This document shows, in pieces, positions 40,507 to 51,021 of a stretch of 64,000 bases of DNA. Under the pieces are notes generated by a model. That model did not search any database. It was not told the origin of the DNA and saw only the letters and a program-made list of their open reading frames with translations. Location: positions 2,852,001 through 2,916,000 of the forward strand of contig JAPFFF010000015.1 in assembly GCA_039105265.1 (NCBI GenBank). The letters run 5' to 3'. This stretch comes from Tritrichomonas musculus (Eukaryota > Parabasalia > Tritrichomonadida > Tritrichomonadidae). The position numbers were made by a program, and so were the translations under genes. Positions within the stretch are counted from its first letter, which is position 1; each line of letters begins with the position of its first letter.

Positions 40507-41190
40507 GGGAAATCGTAATTGCCCTCAATCGTAATTGCCCGCACAAAAAAGGTCAATTTTGGCCTTAAAACCGTTGTCAAATGAAAATGGAAGAATGACT
40601 TTTTGAATTATTTGGCTAATTATTCTCTGAAAATAATAATAAAATTACTAATTTACGAAATCTTCCTCAGATATTTGCGAAATCTTCCCAAAATAGTTCG
40701 AAATCTTCCTCAGATATTTGCGAAATCTTCCTCAGATATTTGCGAAGTCTTCCCCAGATAATTACGAAATCTTCCCCAGATAATTACAAAATCTTCCCCA
40801 GATAGTTGCGAAATCTTCCCCAGATAGTTGCGAAATCTTCCCAAAATAGTTACGAAATCTTCCCCAGATAGTTGCGAAATCTTTTTCAGATGATTATTCT
40901 TATCTGATTATAAAATCATTTTCAGATGATCACAAAATCATTTTAAGATGATCACAACTATCTGGGGAAGATTTCGCAAATATCTGAGGAAGATTTCGAA
41001 CTATTTTGGGAAGACTTCGCAAATATCTGAGGAAGATTTCGTAAATTAGTAATTTTATTATTATTTTCAGAGAATAATTAGCCAAATAATTCAAAAAGTC
41101 ATTCTTCCATTTTCATTTGACAACGGTTTTAAGGCCAAAATTGACCTTTTTTGTGCGGGCAATTACGATTGAGGGCAATTACGATTTCCC
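40507..41190. mobile_element. 684-bp palindromic MITE-like element inside a T run
   Basis: The left terminus gggaaatcgtaattgccctc is matched by the inverted right terminus gagggcaattacgatttccc. The inverted arms extend about 200-230 bp (40507-40740 and 40957-41190). T runs of about 25 bases flank both sides, consistent with insertion into, and duplication of, a T-rich target. There is no coding capacity. The centre is a 22-bp minisatellite. It lies just outside the right arm of the foldback. Confidence 0.75.
40665..41035. repeat. 22-bp minisatellite, about 11 forward and 4 inverted units
   Basis: Unit of the form cgaaatcttcctcagatatttg with variants (ccccagatagttg, cccaaaatagtt). About eleven run forward to 40890; after a short changed segment about four run inverted to 41035. 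The inverted part belongs to the right arm of the palindromic element. Confidence 0.8.
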
Positions 41191-41600
41191 TTTTTTTTTT
41201 TTTTTTTTTTTTTTTGGGTCATGACCCCAAAAATGGTCAAAGCGTTCGCGTTTGACCATTTATATTTCTGGTGTATTTTTTGGATTATTTTTTACAAAAA
41301 CATGATATCTACCATTTTCATAAGTATCCTCAAAAGTACTTAAGTAGAATTATCTGGCAGTTCTTTAGTGTATTCATGTGTTCAGAATGTTATCATATAG
41401 TTCTTTTTTCCCACATTTATTTTTTGATATGAAGATAACAAATATAAAAATAAAAATAGAGAAAAAATATTTATAAATTGTCTTAGTGTTTTGTTTTGTA
41501 GTGCTTCATTCATGTAGAATGCATTAGGGGGAGGGGAAAAATAAAAATAAAAATCAGCGCTGTTGAAATACACAAAAATTCTTGCTTCTGGAATTATTTA
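41191..41600. other. non-coding, T run and short palindromes
   Basis: T run to 41216, then the palindrome ggtcatgacc and the inverted repeat ggtcaaagcg/cgcgtttgacc at about 41236-41259. Similar short palindromes (gaccttcgaaaggtc) lie on the far side of the foldback at about 35719. They may be ends of older insertions. Confidence 0.45.
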
Positions 41601-43150
41601 AGGATTTGGATCAATATTCCATATATCTTTGATGTCATAAATCAGTTCTTCCATTATTCGCAGAGATGATTTCCTTCCTTGTGCCGTGTCTGTCTGCATA
41701 TAATATGGTCAAGTATTTTCAATGATGTTAAATATTCTTCTTTGTGTTCGATTCTTTTCTTCAATGAACCAAATATCTGGCTTCAAATTTCAGGATCGTT
41801 CAAGTAATCTTTCCTCGTCTGGGATGAAGACTGTCCCATAATAATTTTATATTATGTTGGCTTAAGATAGATTGGGCGATTTAACATTATCGCTAGCTCC
41901 TTTCTTGTAGAGCTTGATAGTTCTGGAAAGTTTCCATGTTGATGGTGACTTGAAAGAAGCCAACATTGCTTTCATCAAGCGCACAAAAGTTTGCATGTGA
42001 TATTATTATAAAACTTCCATATGACATTTGAAATCGCATCTGGTCTGGTAGCAGACATATTTGCTTTAGAGTAAAAGGCTTTACCAATTGCATCAAGATT
42101 GAATAGTTTCTTCACACACCCACTGTTGCGTTTCATTATCTATAGATTAATTGAGATTTAACATAGGAGAATCTTGATTGCATTCACTATTTCTTCTCCA
42201 TTCATATCGAAAGTACTTTCGATAAATTTAGCAATTTTCCCTGAAGGTCTCATAATTCCATTAATTCAAACTTTTTTCTTCTTTTGCTTTGTGAGCGAGG
42301 TTGATAGCCATTATCGTTATCAGTTATAACATAGTCCCCCTTGTGAAGAATTGAATTGATATTATATTTAGAAGCGTTAAGTCTAGCCGACTGCGACTGA
42401 TCATCATTAGGATTTGGAATACTATTGCCAGTACAAATTTATATAAATGGGCATTTCCAGTACACACAGGCGTCAATAGTATTGGGAGTGATGTCGGTCT
42501 TACAGAGAGATGAGAATTCGTTCGTTCTTGAAAAACAAACTTCAGAAAACAGTCAGACGTAGGTCATCATTGATTTCCAATGAAGAAGTTTGATAAGGCA
42601 GAATCCCTAAGATAATCCAATGAAAGACATCTGAATTCCTTCTTCGAAACTTCGCTAAGTTAATTCTTACGAAGACTCTTGTTAATTATCTTGAGAAAGT
42701 TCTTTGAATTATCAAGAGCATCAATATCCGATACTACGTTATCAAACTTGATGATAAGAGAATCAGCCTAAACTTCAGCAGTATAATAAACTGAAATACC
42801 CATCTTCTGAGCAGCCATCAGGGCAAGAATGAAAGCCGTGTTTTTATTTTTTTTAAAAAAATAAAAAATTATAAAGTAAAAAAAAAAAAAATCCGCGCTG
42901 CAGGAATTAGATGCTTATTGAGATAAATAAATCAAAACCTTACGAATAATAAGTTTGGTAAAGATAATCTTTATCCGTTAAGGTTGTCTCCATCATCCTC
43001 ATCTGTGAGGTGACAAAAGGAACAGAGAAGTGAATTACAAGCAAGAGCAAAAGCACTGAGTGCTAAATTGATCTAGCTTTCGCTTGGAATTCCAATGGTG
43101 CAAAAGATGATCTTTGATGGAACCTAAAAATCATCAAATGAACATCCAGA
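41600..43150 (-). pseudogene. heavily decayed coding relic, family unknown
   Basis: Minus-strand stretches read like protein, for example FILALMAAQKMGISVYYTAE, DSLIIKFDNVVSDIDALDNS, DITPNTIDACVYWKCPF, KGDYVITDNDNGYQPRSQSK and KANMSATRPDAISNVIWKFY. Many breaks interrupt them. The region sits in a repeat island between a palindromic element and a tRNA gene, so an old mobile-element protein is plausible, but I recognise no catalytic motif. A host gene cannot be excluded. Confidence 0.4.
42878..42907 (-). repeat. copy of the tRNA-Tyr 3' end
   Basis: Thirty bases (A run, then tccgcgctgc and ggaat) match 43630-43659, the 3' tail of the tRNA-Tyr gene and its terminator side, with one substitution. 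The rest of a tRNA is absent. The two copies are 752 bp apart in the same orientation. Confidence 0.75.
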
Positions 43151-43643
43151 CCAGCATAGTAAGGATTAAAATTATATAATTTATAAAATATTTATATTCA
43201 TTCTGATCTGATGTTGGAACTAGGAAAACAAAATATTTCTAATAATAATAAAATAAATAAATAATATTGTCGTCCTAAGTTGTGGTGTCTGTAATGGAAG
43301 CAAAAATATGCGAGCGCGGAGAAAGAAGAAAGAGACAAAATGAGCGAAAAAGAGTGGAAATTGTAGCTGATAAAATATCGAAAGACCATAGAAGAGTAAC
43401 GTTTATGGTCAACAAAAGAGTATTACATGTTAGGTGATTATAATTAAAATGAGGGCAATAGCCTGTTAATCTAAAGTTAATTAGATTGATATGAGATAAA
43501 TTCGACTAACAGAACCAAAGTTGGAAAAAGTCACATGTATAAACAACCGAACATGAGCCGAATACGGATATGTTGTTTTCGATATCTAAATATGTCTGTA
43601 GAGCGAGATGGCGAGTTCAAGCAAATTTGAAAAAAAAAAAAAA

Positions 43644-43725
43644 TCCGCGCTGCTGGAATCGAACCGGCGACATTCTGATGACCACATTTCTACAGTCAGA
43701 CGCTCTACCACTGAGCTAAGAGCGG
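43644..43725 (-). tRNA. tRNA-Tyr (GTA anticodon), with a short intron
   Basis: The minus strand folds as a tRNA. The acceptor CCGCTCT pairs with AGCGCGG (C1-G72, characteristic of eukaryotic tRNA-Tyr, one mismatch). The D arm GCTC/GAGC encloses AGTGGTA. The anticodon stem TCTGA/TCAGA and the T loop TTCGATT are clear. The anticodon loop is 17 rather than 7 bases, ctGTAg plus about 10 extra bases, so a roughly 10-nt intron after position 37 is inferred. Short tRNA-Tyr introns are known in eukaryotes generally. A T run follows on the transcribed strand and should terminate RNA polymerase III. Confidence 0.9.
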
Positions 43726-44100
43726 CGCTAATTATTGAATTTATTGCATATATAAAATAAAAATTTTATTTAATTGTGATTAAAATACGTTTATTTTATA
43801 CTATCTGAAAAAAAAAAAAATGAAAATTAAAGAAAGAAATGAAATAACTTTTAAAAAAATAATTATATTTATTATATAATAATTTATTTTACAATAATAT
43901 ATATAATTATAAAATATAATAAATAAATAATTACTTTTTTTTTTTTTTTTCTCCAAATAAATCTGAATTAATAAAAAGCTTTATATAAAAAATTTGTTTC
44001 AATTATTGTATACTTTAACAAAAAGTTAAATAAACACCGCTAAAGCAATTCAATTTTTCATACAAAAAATTATTTTATTGAAAACGATCGACAACAAGAT
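43726..44100. other. A+T-rich spacer
   Basis: Simple A/T sequence with A and T runs between tRNA-Tyr and the degenerate satellite. No feature seen. Confidence 0.5.
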
Positions 44101-45165
44101 TTCAACATTCCTCTCTTATGAAATTTTAATTTTCATGTATTTATATGATTCCAGCAAGTTTTTTATTCAGTTTCAACCACCATTTAACATAATTTCAGCT
44201 TAGTTTTATAAAATTCAATCTATTTTTTCATCAAATTTCAAAAACAAATTTTATGTAGTTTCAATGCTTAACTTATGCAATTTTACCAAATAATTTATGA
44301 AGTTCCAAAAAACATTTAACCAAGTTTCAGTTAATTTATTTATGAAATTTATTAAAACATTTAAATATAGTTCCAAAAAATTATTTATGCTATTTAATAT
44401 CAAGTAATTTATAAAATTACATTAATATTTTACACAGTTTTTTTTTTCAAAAATTGATGAAATTTTAATCAATATTTTTTTATGCAATTTTTAAAATAAA
44501 ATTCTCATGCAGTTCAAATACAATTTATTTTATCTCATTTTACCCCATTATTTTATCAAATTACAACCTATATCTTATGAAATTTCATAGTTTTTTTTTT
44601 AAATACAATTTTGATTTGTATTATTCATAAAATTCAAATCAAATTTTTTTATCAAATTTAATCAATTTTAATTTATGTGATTCTAGCAATAGTTTTTAAT
44701 GAAGTTCTACCAAATAATATTTAATGCAATTTAATCTGCATATTTAATGAAATTTTTGGTTAAGTATTTCATATGGTTTATTAAAAATTATTTATGAAAT
44801 TTCAGCCAATTTTTAATGCAGTTTTCAATTCTCTTGTTTATCGCGTCTGAACCTATTTTTTTATGCAATTTCAACCCTAAAAATTTTTGAAATTTTTTGA
44901 CAAATTTTAAATGCAATTTAAAAACAACTTTTTAATGCAATTTCAACATAACATTTTTAACGAAATTTAAAGCAATCCTTTATTTTATAAAATTCAGCCA
45001 TACTTATTTTAATGCAGTTTCATAAAATCATTTTTTTTCATGCCGTTTCAACTAATTTTTTTGAATGAAATTTTTTTTTTGTCACTTTTTTATGAAATTT
45101 GAAACAAGTTTTTTTATGCAATTATAAAACAATTATATTTTAATGTAATTCTATCTTTAATATTT
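44101..45165 (+). repeat. degenerate short-period satellite (about 20-25 bp unit)
   Basis: The motif atgaaatttcaa, with variants atgcaattt, ataaaattc and atgtagtttc, recurs about every 20-25 bp across 1.06 kb, roughly 45 times, separated by T-rich sequence. There is no open frame. The vocabulary resembles the spacers between the ankyrin blocks at 13034-14820. Confidence 0.65.
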
Positions 45166-45174
45166 TAAATCAAG

Positions 45175-45350
45175 GTTCAATCAATGTTTTAGAAAAGCAA
45201 AGAGAACAGCTTCAAGACGATTTGAGAGAAAAGGATAAAGAAATTGACCATTTACAAGCTGAAATAGGGCAAAAAGACATGACAATCAAAAAGCAAGAAT
45301 TGGAGATAAATGAACTTCAAGATCATTTGAAGTATAAAGATGATTACTAA
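45175..45350 (+). pseudogene. coiled-coil C-terminal fragment
   Basis: A frame with no ATG encodes VLEKQREQLQDDLREKDKEI, then DHLQAEIGQKDMTIKKQELE and INELQDHLKYKDDY before a TAA. Heptad leucines are regular, so it is a genuine coiled coil, but only about 55 codons remain after the satellite. It resembles in style the coiled-coil region of the broken gene at 50180. Confidence 0.55.
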
Positions 45351-45445
45351 TACTTTAATTAAGTAAACAATTAATAATTTTTTATTTATCCATTTTTTTA
45401 TTTTCAATACATACGACCAAATAATATCTGAAAATAAAATTGTTT

Positions 45446-46828
45446 TTAAATACAATCATTTCTAAAAATATCACCATATAATTCAAAATACGTAATATCA
45501 ATATTAAAAGGATTAATATTACAATGATGACACCAAGCATCTATTTGAATATATCTAAAATATCTATATCTATTACAAGGATTTCCATATTGTCCATACC
45601 TACATTCATAATGACACTTTTTATATTCACCATTTAAATTCTCATCATTTATCCTATGATCTAAGAGATTCCAACTTTTATGATCATTTGATCCTGTAAT
45701 TTTCCATGATTTAGGATGAGTAAAAGTTGGATCGTCTTCATCATCAGTTCTTATTAAATAAGATGATAAATCTATTTTGCAAGAAGTTCCAACATCAAAT
45801 TCAATCCAGTTATCTTTGGATTCAGCATTAGATATAAAGTAATTAATAAAAAAATCATTGTTATATTTCAGGATATTTGTTATTGGATATCTTGGATTTG
45901 CGCGTCCTCCAAATGAGAGTTTGACCTTATCTTGAAGTTTAGAAATGATTCCATTTCGAAAATTATCAGGATAATAAGAATATTTCATTTGTGGTTGTTT
46001 TAGTTCTTCTATTTGCTTGCTAAGTTTGCTAATCAACTCACTCATATCATTTATTTGTTCTTTTATTTTGTCACATTCATTTTTCAAGTCTTCACTTTCA
46101 TTTATCATTAAACTAGAAAGAGGAGGCTTTCTAATAATGGCAAAATCAAATATTTGTGAGTACTTATCTGAAAATAATAATTGTAACATACAAGGTCCCA
46201 AGTTTTTGTGAAAATTAATATTTTCAAACAAAATGGATGCATCTTTCCCATACTTATCAAGACATTTGAATAAGAAATCAATGATTTTCGGAGTATTGTT
46301 TATATCATCATTTTTCAATTTATATTTGGTCAATATTCTATACATGGATTCAATTGGAAGAGATAATAGATTTTCATTACCAATATATTTTTTTAAGTCA
46401 TTGGAAATTATTTCTTCAAATTGCTCTTTATTTGATATTTGGTTATCCTGAGCCTTTGACAAAAAATCGTTTATCATACCATCTTGATTATGGAGCATAT
46501 ACTTATCAATTGCAGTTTTCAAAGAAGGAACAATAAAATAATCAGCCATACTTTGAAGAACAAAAACATTTTCATTATTCAATGAAATATCTTTGTTTTG
46601 ACAATAATTTAAAAAATCTTGTATTGTTTTATCTGTTAATTTTATTCCTGGAAATGCTTCTACTATTTGATCTATGCTTATATTTTGATTAATCTCTATT
46701 TTATTTGATTTAAAAAATTTTGAAAAGATATTAAACACATTAATATTAAATGGATACTTTCTTCCTTCATAAACAAAAAAATTTGTTGTCGGTAACATAG
46801 AAGTAATATTTGCATTTTGGTCATTCAT
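45446..46828 (-). CDS. BTB-BACK-coiled coil-discoidin (F5/8 type C) protein
   Basis: A 460-residue frame. The N-terminal 110 residues form a BTB-like fold (FFVYEGRKYPFNINVFNIFS, then LNYCQNKDISLNNENVFVLQ). Residues about 115-235 look like a BACK helical linker. Residues 244-276 are coiled coil (DKIKEQINDMSELISKLSKQ). The C-terminal discoidin-like domain has WIEFDVGTSCKIDLSSYLIR, HPKSWKITGSNDHKSWNLLD and YRYFRYIQIDAW, and ends ITYFELYGDIF, the usual final strand. Similar BTB-discoidin arrays are known in BTBD9-type proteins and are expanded in trichomonads. BTB usually dimerises or binds cullins; the ligand of this intracellular discoidin domain is unknown. There is no signal peptide. TCACTT about 12 bases before the ATG fits an Inr. 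Confidence 0.85.
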   Translation of the reverse strand: MNDQNANITSMLPTTNFFVYEGRKYPFNINVFNIFSKFFKSNKIEINQNISIDQIVEAFPGIKLTDKTIQDFLNYCQNKDISLNNENVFVLQSMADYFIVPSLKTAIDKYMLHNQDGMINDFLSKAQDNQISNKEQFEEIISNDLKKYIGNENLLSLPIESMYRILTKYKLKNDDINNTPKIIDFLFKCLDKYGKDASILFENINFHKNLGPCMLQLLFSDKYSQIFDFAIIRKPPLSSLMINESEDLKNECDKIKEQINDMSELISKLSKQIEELKQPQMKYSYYPDNFRNGIISKLQDKVKLSFGGRANPRYPITNILKYNNDFFINYFISNAESKDNWIEFDVGTSCKIDLSSYLIRTDDEDDPTFTHPKSWKITGSNDHKSWNLLDHRINDENLNGEYKKCHYECRYGQYGNPCNRYRYFRYIQIDAWCHHCNINPFNIDITYFELYGDIFRNDCI

Positions 46829-47154
46829 ATTTTAAAGTGAAAAGATTTATAAAGGATCTTTTCATTCTTTGAAAAAATTCAAAATTTGAAAAAAAAATTC
46901 ATAAAAAGGATTTTTTCCTTGAAACTTAAGAAAGTAAGATAAATTATTTTATTTATTCATATTTAAGGGTGTAATTTACTGATTTGAGAGGTTAACTGGA
47001 AAATATAAATATCTTATAAATAAAATTTATTTTTTCAACTTCTTTGAATGAATCATGATAGACACATTGAATGTTAACTTTAAAGTTGGGTTTTCTAAAT
47101 TTTGAATAGTTTATGTATTGAAAAAGTTCAAAAACTCACTTTACCTTTAATAGG
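46829..47154. other. intergenic, promoter side of the 45446 gene
   Basis: On the minus strand an Inr-like TCACTT lies at about 46835-46840, followed by A+T-rich sequence. No gene seen. Confidence 0.45.
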
Positions 47155-49074
47155 TCAAAAGTATTCACCAAACAGATCAAAATGGATCAGCTTTAATCTC
47201 ATGTTATGGCTCCAATTCTCATCTGTTTGAACGAGCCTTATAAATCTGGTCGGCGGACTTTGGCGTGGAAATGCATAGATATCAAGCAGCTCATGTTCAT
47301 TTTCAGCTTTTTCTTTTATTTCGATTAGCGTTGTCCATGACGATTCTGGCTTGCTGGAGTCATCTGTGCAAATCAATTTATAACTCCTCAACTTGCATGG
47401 TTCACATCTTTTGAGTCTGAAACCGTTAAGAACAGCTGTTCCTCGTGTCAATTCAACTTGGAACCACGAATTTGCCGTCTGGTAAGTGCAAATATTTGGC
47501 TGTGCATTGAGTGAGTGGAAACTATTGAAGTGGAAATTTGAAGCTGAAATGATGACAGGACACTTGTGTGGATCTTTGCTTTCACTCTGGTCAACAAGTG
47601 TTGCAAAGACTCCTCTTGAATACTTCGATTCTGTTGATAAAAGTTCAATTCCTTTGATAAACAAGAAATTGTCGCCATCGTCCCAGTTCGGCCCTGTCTG
47701 TGTGAAGCGAACTTTTCTACCTCAAATTGGTGCAAAATTGATTGTCATGTCTTTGTATTTACCATTCAGTTCTCTCGCTTCTTTCACTGAAATGACTGTT
47801 TCTCCATCAACTGCAATATCAAATGACTTAGGAAAAGAAGAATCGTCGGCAAATACCTTGACACCGGACATTGCGACTGCTGATTCAAGCTCGAATTCAA
47901 TGTAGAAATTTCCAATGTTGTTAGTGCCAAATCCGTCATCTGCGTGAGGGACGAGGAGAGTGTAGATGTCGTTTGTTGACTGCGATGCAACAAAAAGCTT
48001 GTTGAAGGGAGTTTTCTGTTTGTTTTTTAGTAGACTAAGAATTCCTGGTCCTTCTTTACTTGTTTCAGTGCAGTTGAATCTAATGCTTAGAGAATCAATC
48101 TGTGATTTTAATGATTTAATTTCTTCTTCCTTCTCTCTTTTAACAGTTTCAAGTTCTGCTTTTATTGATGAAATCTCATCATTTTTATCCTTAATTTGCT
48201 TTGAAAAGTCTGTAAACATTTCTTTTTGAATCGATAAAACTTTTGATTGGAGAGATAAGATTTCAATCGACATTTTCTGATTACTTTCTTTCAATTCTTT
48301 TATTTCTTTCTCTTCTTGAATTAGTTTATTTTTCTGTGCATTCAAAACTTCCAAAAAAGATGGAATGAATGAAAAGTCAATGAAATGCAAATCAACTTTT
48401 TCTGAATAATTTTGAATGATTTTCTCAATGAAGTCAACGTTTTCTTTATCAAAGCATGCAAACGAAAGCAATACTGAGGCATCACTGCCATGACAGTCAA
48501 TCATTTTAAGTATAAATTCATTGATTTCTTCTGTTTTGAGTTGATTCAAATTTTTCATTGAATATTTGGTGAATATGCGATGCAATTGGCAAATAGGAAG
48601 ATTCAATAGCTCATCTTTATTGATGTACTCTGACATGTTATCACAAATAATATTCTCAAACGTGTCAGCGTTGAATGAAGAGTCATATTGACATATTGAT
48701 AAAACTTTTAATGCAAGCTCGTGATGATGAGTAGAAATATATTTTGCTGTGTCTTCTTTTAATTCTTCAATTTCGTATTTCTTAGATAAGAAATGAAGTG
48801 GAATGACGTTTTCGTTGTTGAGCGGGATTTCTTTCTGTTGAACATAATTAATGAAATGAAAGATAGTTTCTTCTTGCAAATTCAATTGATTTCCAATTTC
48901 TTCATTAATAAGATCAATGTTTTTAATGTAACATATTTCATCTGCTTGGGTCATAAAATAATTTGAAGAAAGTTTGAAAAAATTAATTTTGAAAGGATAA
49001 TACTTGCTTTTATAGATGAAATAATGAGTATCTGGAAATTCTTTTCGGCTTCTAATAGTATTTTGGTTGAACAT
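47155..49074 (-). pseudogene. BTB-BACK-coiled coil-double discoidin protein with one in-frame stop
   Basis: From ATG 49074 one frame of about 639 codons runs to 47155, broken only by a TGA at 47722-47724. At the same position the paralogue at 25115 has CGA (in SFAPIRGGKV), so one C-to-T change explains it. BTB is at about 12-110 (HYFIYKSKYYPFKINFFKLS), BACK-like at 115-235, and a coiled coil at 245-335. Two discoidin-like units follow, the second with WFQVELTRGTAVLNGFRLKR and HFDLFGEYF at the end. As is, translation would stop after the first unit and give 450 residues, which could still be functional. Real nonsense mutation, read-through or sequencing error are the options. Confidence 0.8.
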
Positions 49075-49265
49075 TGATACTTATTTATTAAAAATATAAA
49101 ACAAATTTAAAATTTTCAACGACCATTTATTTATTCAAAAAAATTATAAGTTATTTTGTAGAGAATCTTCTTTTTCATCTACAAAAAATCGTCGTCATCA
49201 ATTGCTAATATAAGAAATCATTTATATTGTTAATATCTGTTATTTAACCTCTGATTTTTTACATA

Positions 49266-49937
49266 GGTCGGCCAAAATAACGCATTTGTCAAAAACATAA
49301 AGCCAAATTTAAAAAAACGCTAGAAACTTCCCAAACTTATATATATGTTTCATGATCGTATAATTAAGAAAATACCTAAATTTGGTATGAATTCTTGAGT
49401 TGGATATATAAATATAATAAAAATTAAGAAATATTTAATTATTCATCAGTGAATTGATGGAAAAAATTTAATACAATTTTAGAAAAAAGAGAAGATCAAA
49501 TTTCCTTTTTATTTTTATTTTATTATATTACAAAAACTTATATAACAACAAAAGTCTACTTAAAAATGAAAAAGAAGAAGAAAATCTTAAAAGAAAATAT
49601 CCCAAACTTTTTCAAAAAGAATTGAATTTTGATTTTTTAAAAATGCATTTTTCATGTTAAACAAAATAAATATTTATTTATTAATGATTATATTAAATTT
49701 AATACAATATTATATATATAGATAAACATAAATAATTATCTTTTTTTATGATAATTATAGGATATATTAATATTTTTTCTTTTAAAGAAAAAACATAAAT
49801 TTCACAAAACTCAACTCAAGAAATTGGATGAAACTTGGTAAACAGAATATGTAGACATCATATAATATTATATATCAAATAGAAGATATTCCTACGTTTT
49901 TTTATTTTTTTGACAAAACTCGTTATTCTGGCCGACC
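49266..49937. mobile_element. 672-bp MITE with TA target-site duplication
   Basis: Terminal inverted repeats of about 31 bp begin ggtcggccaaaataacg at the left and end cgttattctggccgacc at the right, followed inward by a shared tttgtcaaaaa; a few bases differ. The element is bordered by TA on both sides (49264-49265 and 49938-49939), the target duplication of Tc1/mariner-type transposons. It has no coding capacity, so it would depend on a transposase elsewhere. The interior is A+T-rich. Confidence 0.8.
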
Positions 49938-50179
49938 TATTTTTTTACACCTAAAAAAAAAAGATATAATTACTTTTTGAATAAGTGAATGGAAAATATT
50001 TTGAGCACCTAGGTGCTCTAGGTCAATTATCTTAAAATTTGCAAAATTTTTTTCCACTGTTTGAAAATTTTGTGCCATATTTTTATGAGGCCATTTAATA
50101 TTTTCAATTTTTTGTGTCATAAATATTTCATTTTTTTTTTGTTTGCTTGCAAGAAATGCTTGACCAGTTAATCTGACAA

Positions 50180-51020
50180 TTTATATCGATGAAAGACGAA
50201 ATCAAAGAAATAAAACAATCATCAACAAGAAATTTCGATGAGCAAAGAAAATTGATCAATCGTCTAATCTTCAAAAAGAAATTGAAGAACTAAAGAAAGA
50301 AATAAACCAAATAGCACAAAATAATACCCAAAATTTAAACCAGAACATTTCCGAAATAAAGAGAGAAATTATTGACCATAAAGCACAGGAAGAAAACAGC
50401 CAAAACAATCTACAGAATGAAATCACGAAAATAAAAGAAGAAATTGTAAAGCTCAAAGATGATCAAGAGAACAAAGCAGATAAAAAATATGTGATAGATA
50501 TTGAAAGCAATCAGCAAACATTCCAAGAAAGATATGAGAACGAAAAAGTGACCATCCAAGATGATCTTTTAAAGCTGAAAGAAAAATTCAACAAAATCAG
50601 CAAATTCGTCTTTTGGCTTGACAAAAATAAAACTATTTTTGGAACAACGTGGTAAGATACAAAAGTTCTGCACGACGAAGGAATTCTTAGAACAAGTGAA
50701 TTTGAGGACCCGCAGAATGAATTCTCACATTTTAATGTTGAAATTGAATATCCATCAGATGATTTTGAAGCGATTTACTCAGAAGTTTTATCACTGGAAA
50801 AATCACAGAAGACAGGCGCCACCAATAAGTTTTTTAAAGAAAACAAAGAAATAAATTCAGTGAAATTTGACTCCTCGATAACAGAAATCGAAGAGTCTTC
50901 ATTTAAGAAATGTTCATCGCTTTCAAGTGTTTCAATTCCTTCATCTGTAACATCCATTGGAAAATCTGCTTTCTATGGGTGTTCATCGCTTTCAAGTGTT
51001 TCAATTCCTTCATCTGTAAA
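50180..51020 (+). pseudogene. coiled-coil plus BspA-type LRR protein, broken
   Basis: From about 50275 a single frame encodes a long coiled coil (EELKKEINQIAQNNTQNLNQ, later KLKDDQENKADKKYVIDIES), then a linker, then BspA-like repeats (FDSSITEIEESSFKKCSSLS, SIPSSVTSIGKSAFYGCSSL). A TAA at 50653-50655 interrupts the frame; reading resumes unchanged after it. The repeats stop abruptly near 51020, where the sequence joins an antisense legumain relic, so the 3' end is lost. BspA-like proteins are the largest surface-protein family in Trichomonas, but this copy has no visible signal peptide or membrane anchor. Confidence 0.7.
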
Positions 51021-51021
51021 G

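Noticed and set aside
40665-41035. Regular 22-bp repeats that might suggest a CRISPR array
   Set aside because: Units are directly adjacent with no unique spacers, switch orientation, and lie inside a eukaryotic palindromic element.
43198-43389. Small minus-strand frame upstream of tRNA-Tyr
   Set aside because: Low-complexity F/S/L composition, no family resemblance and no supporting context.
47486-47905. Plus-strand frame opposite the BTB-discoidin gene
   Set aside because: Similar antisense frames appear opposite the paralogue at 25447-25923; they follow from the codon pattern of the real gene.
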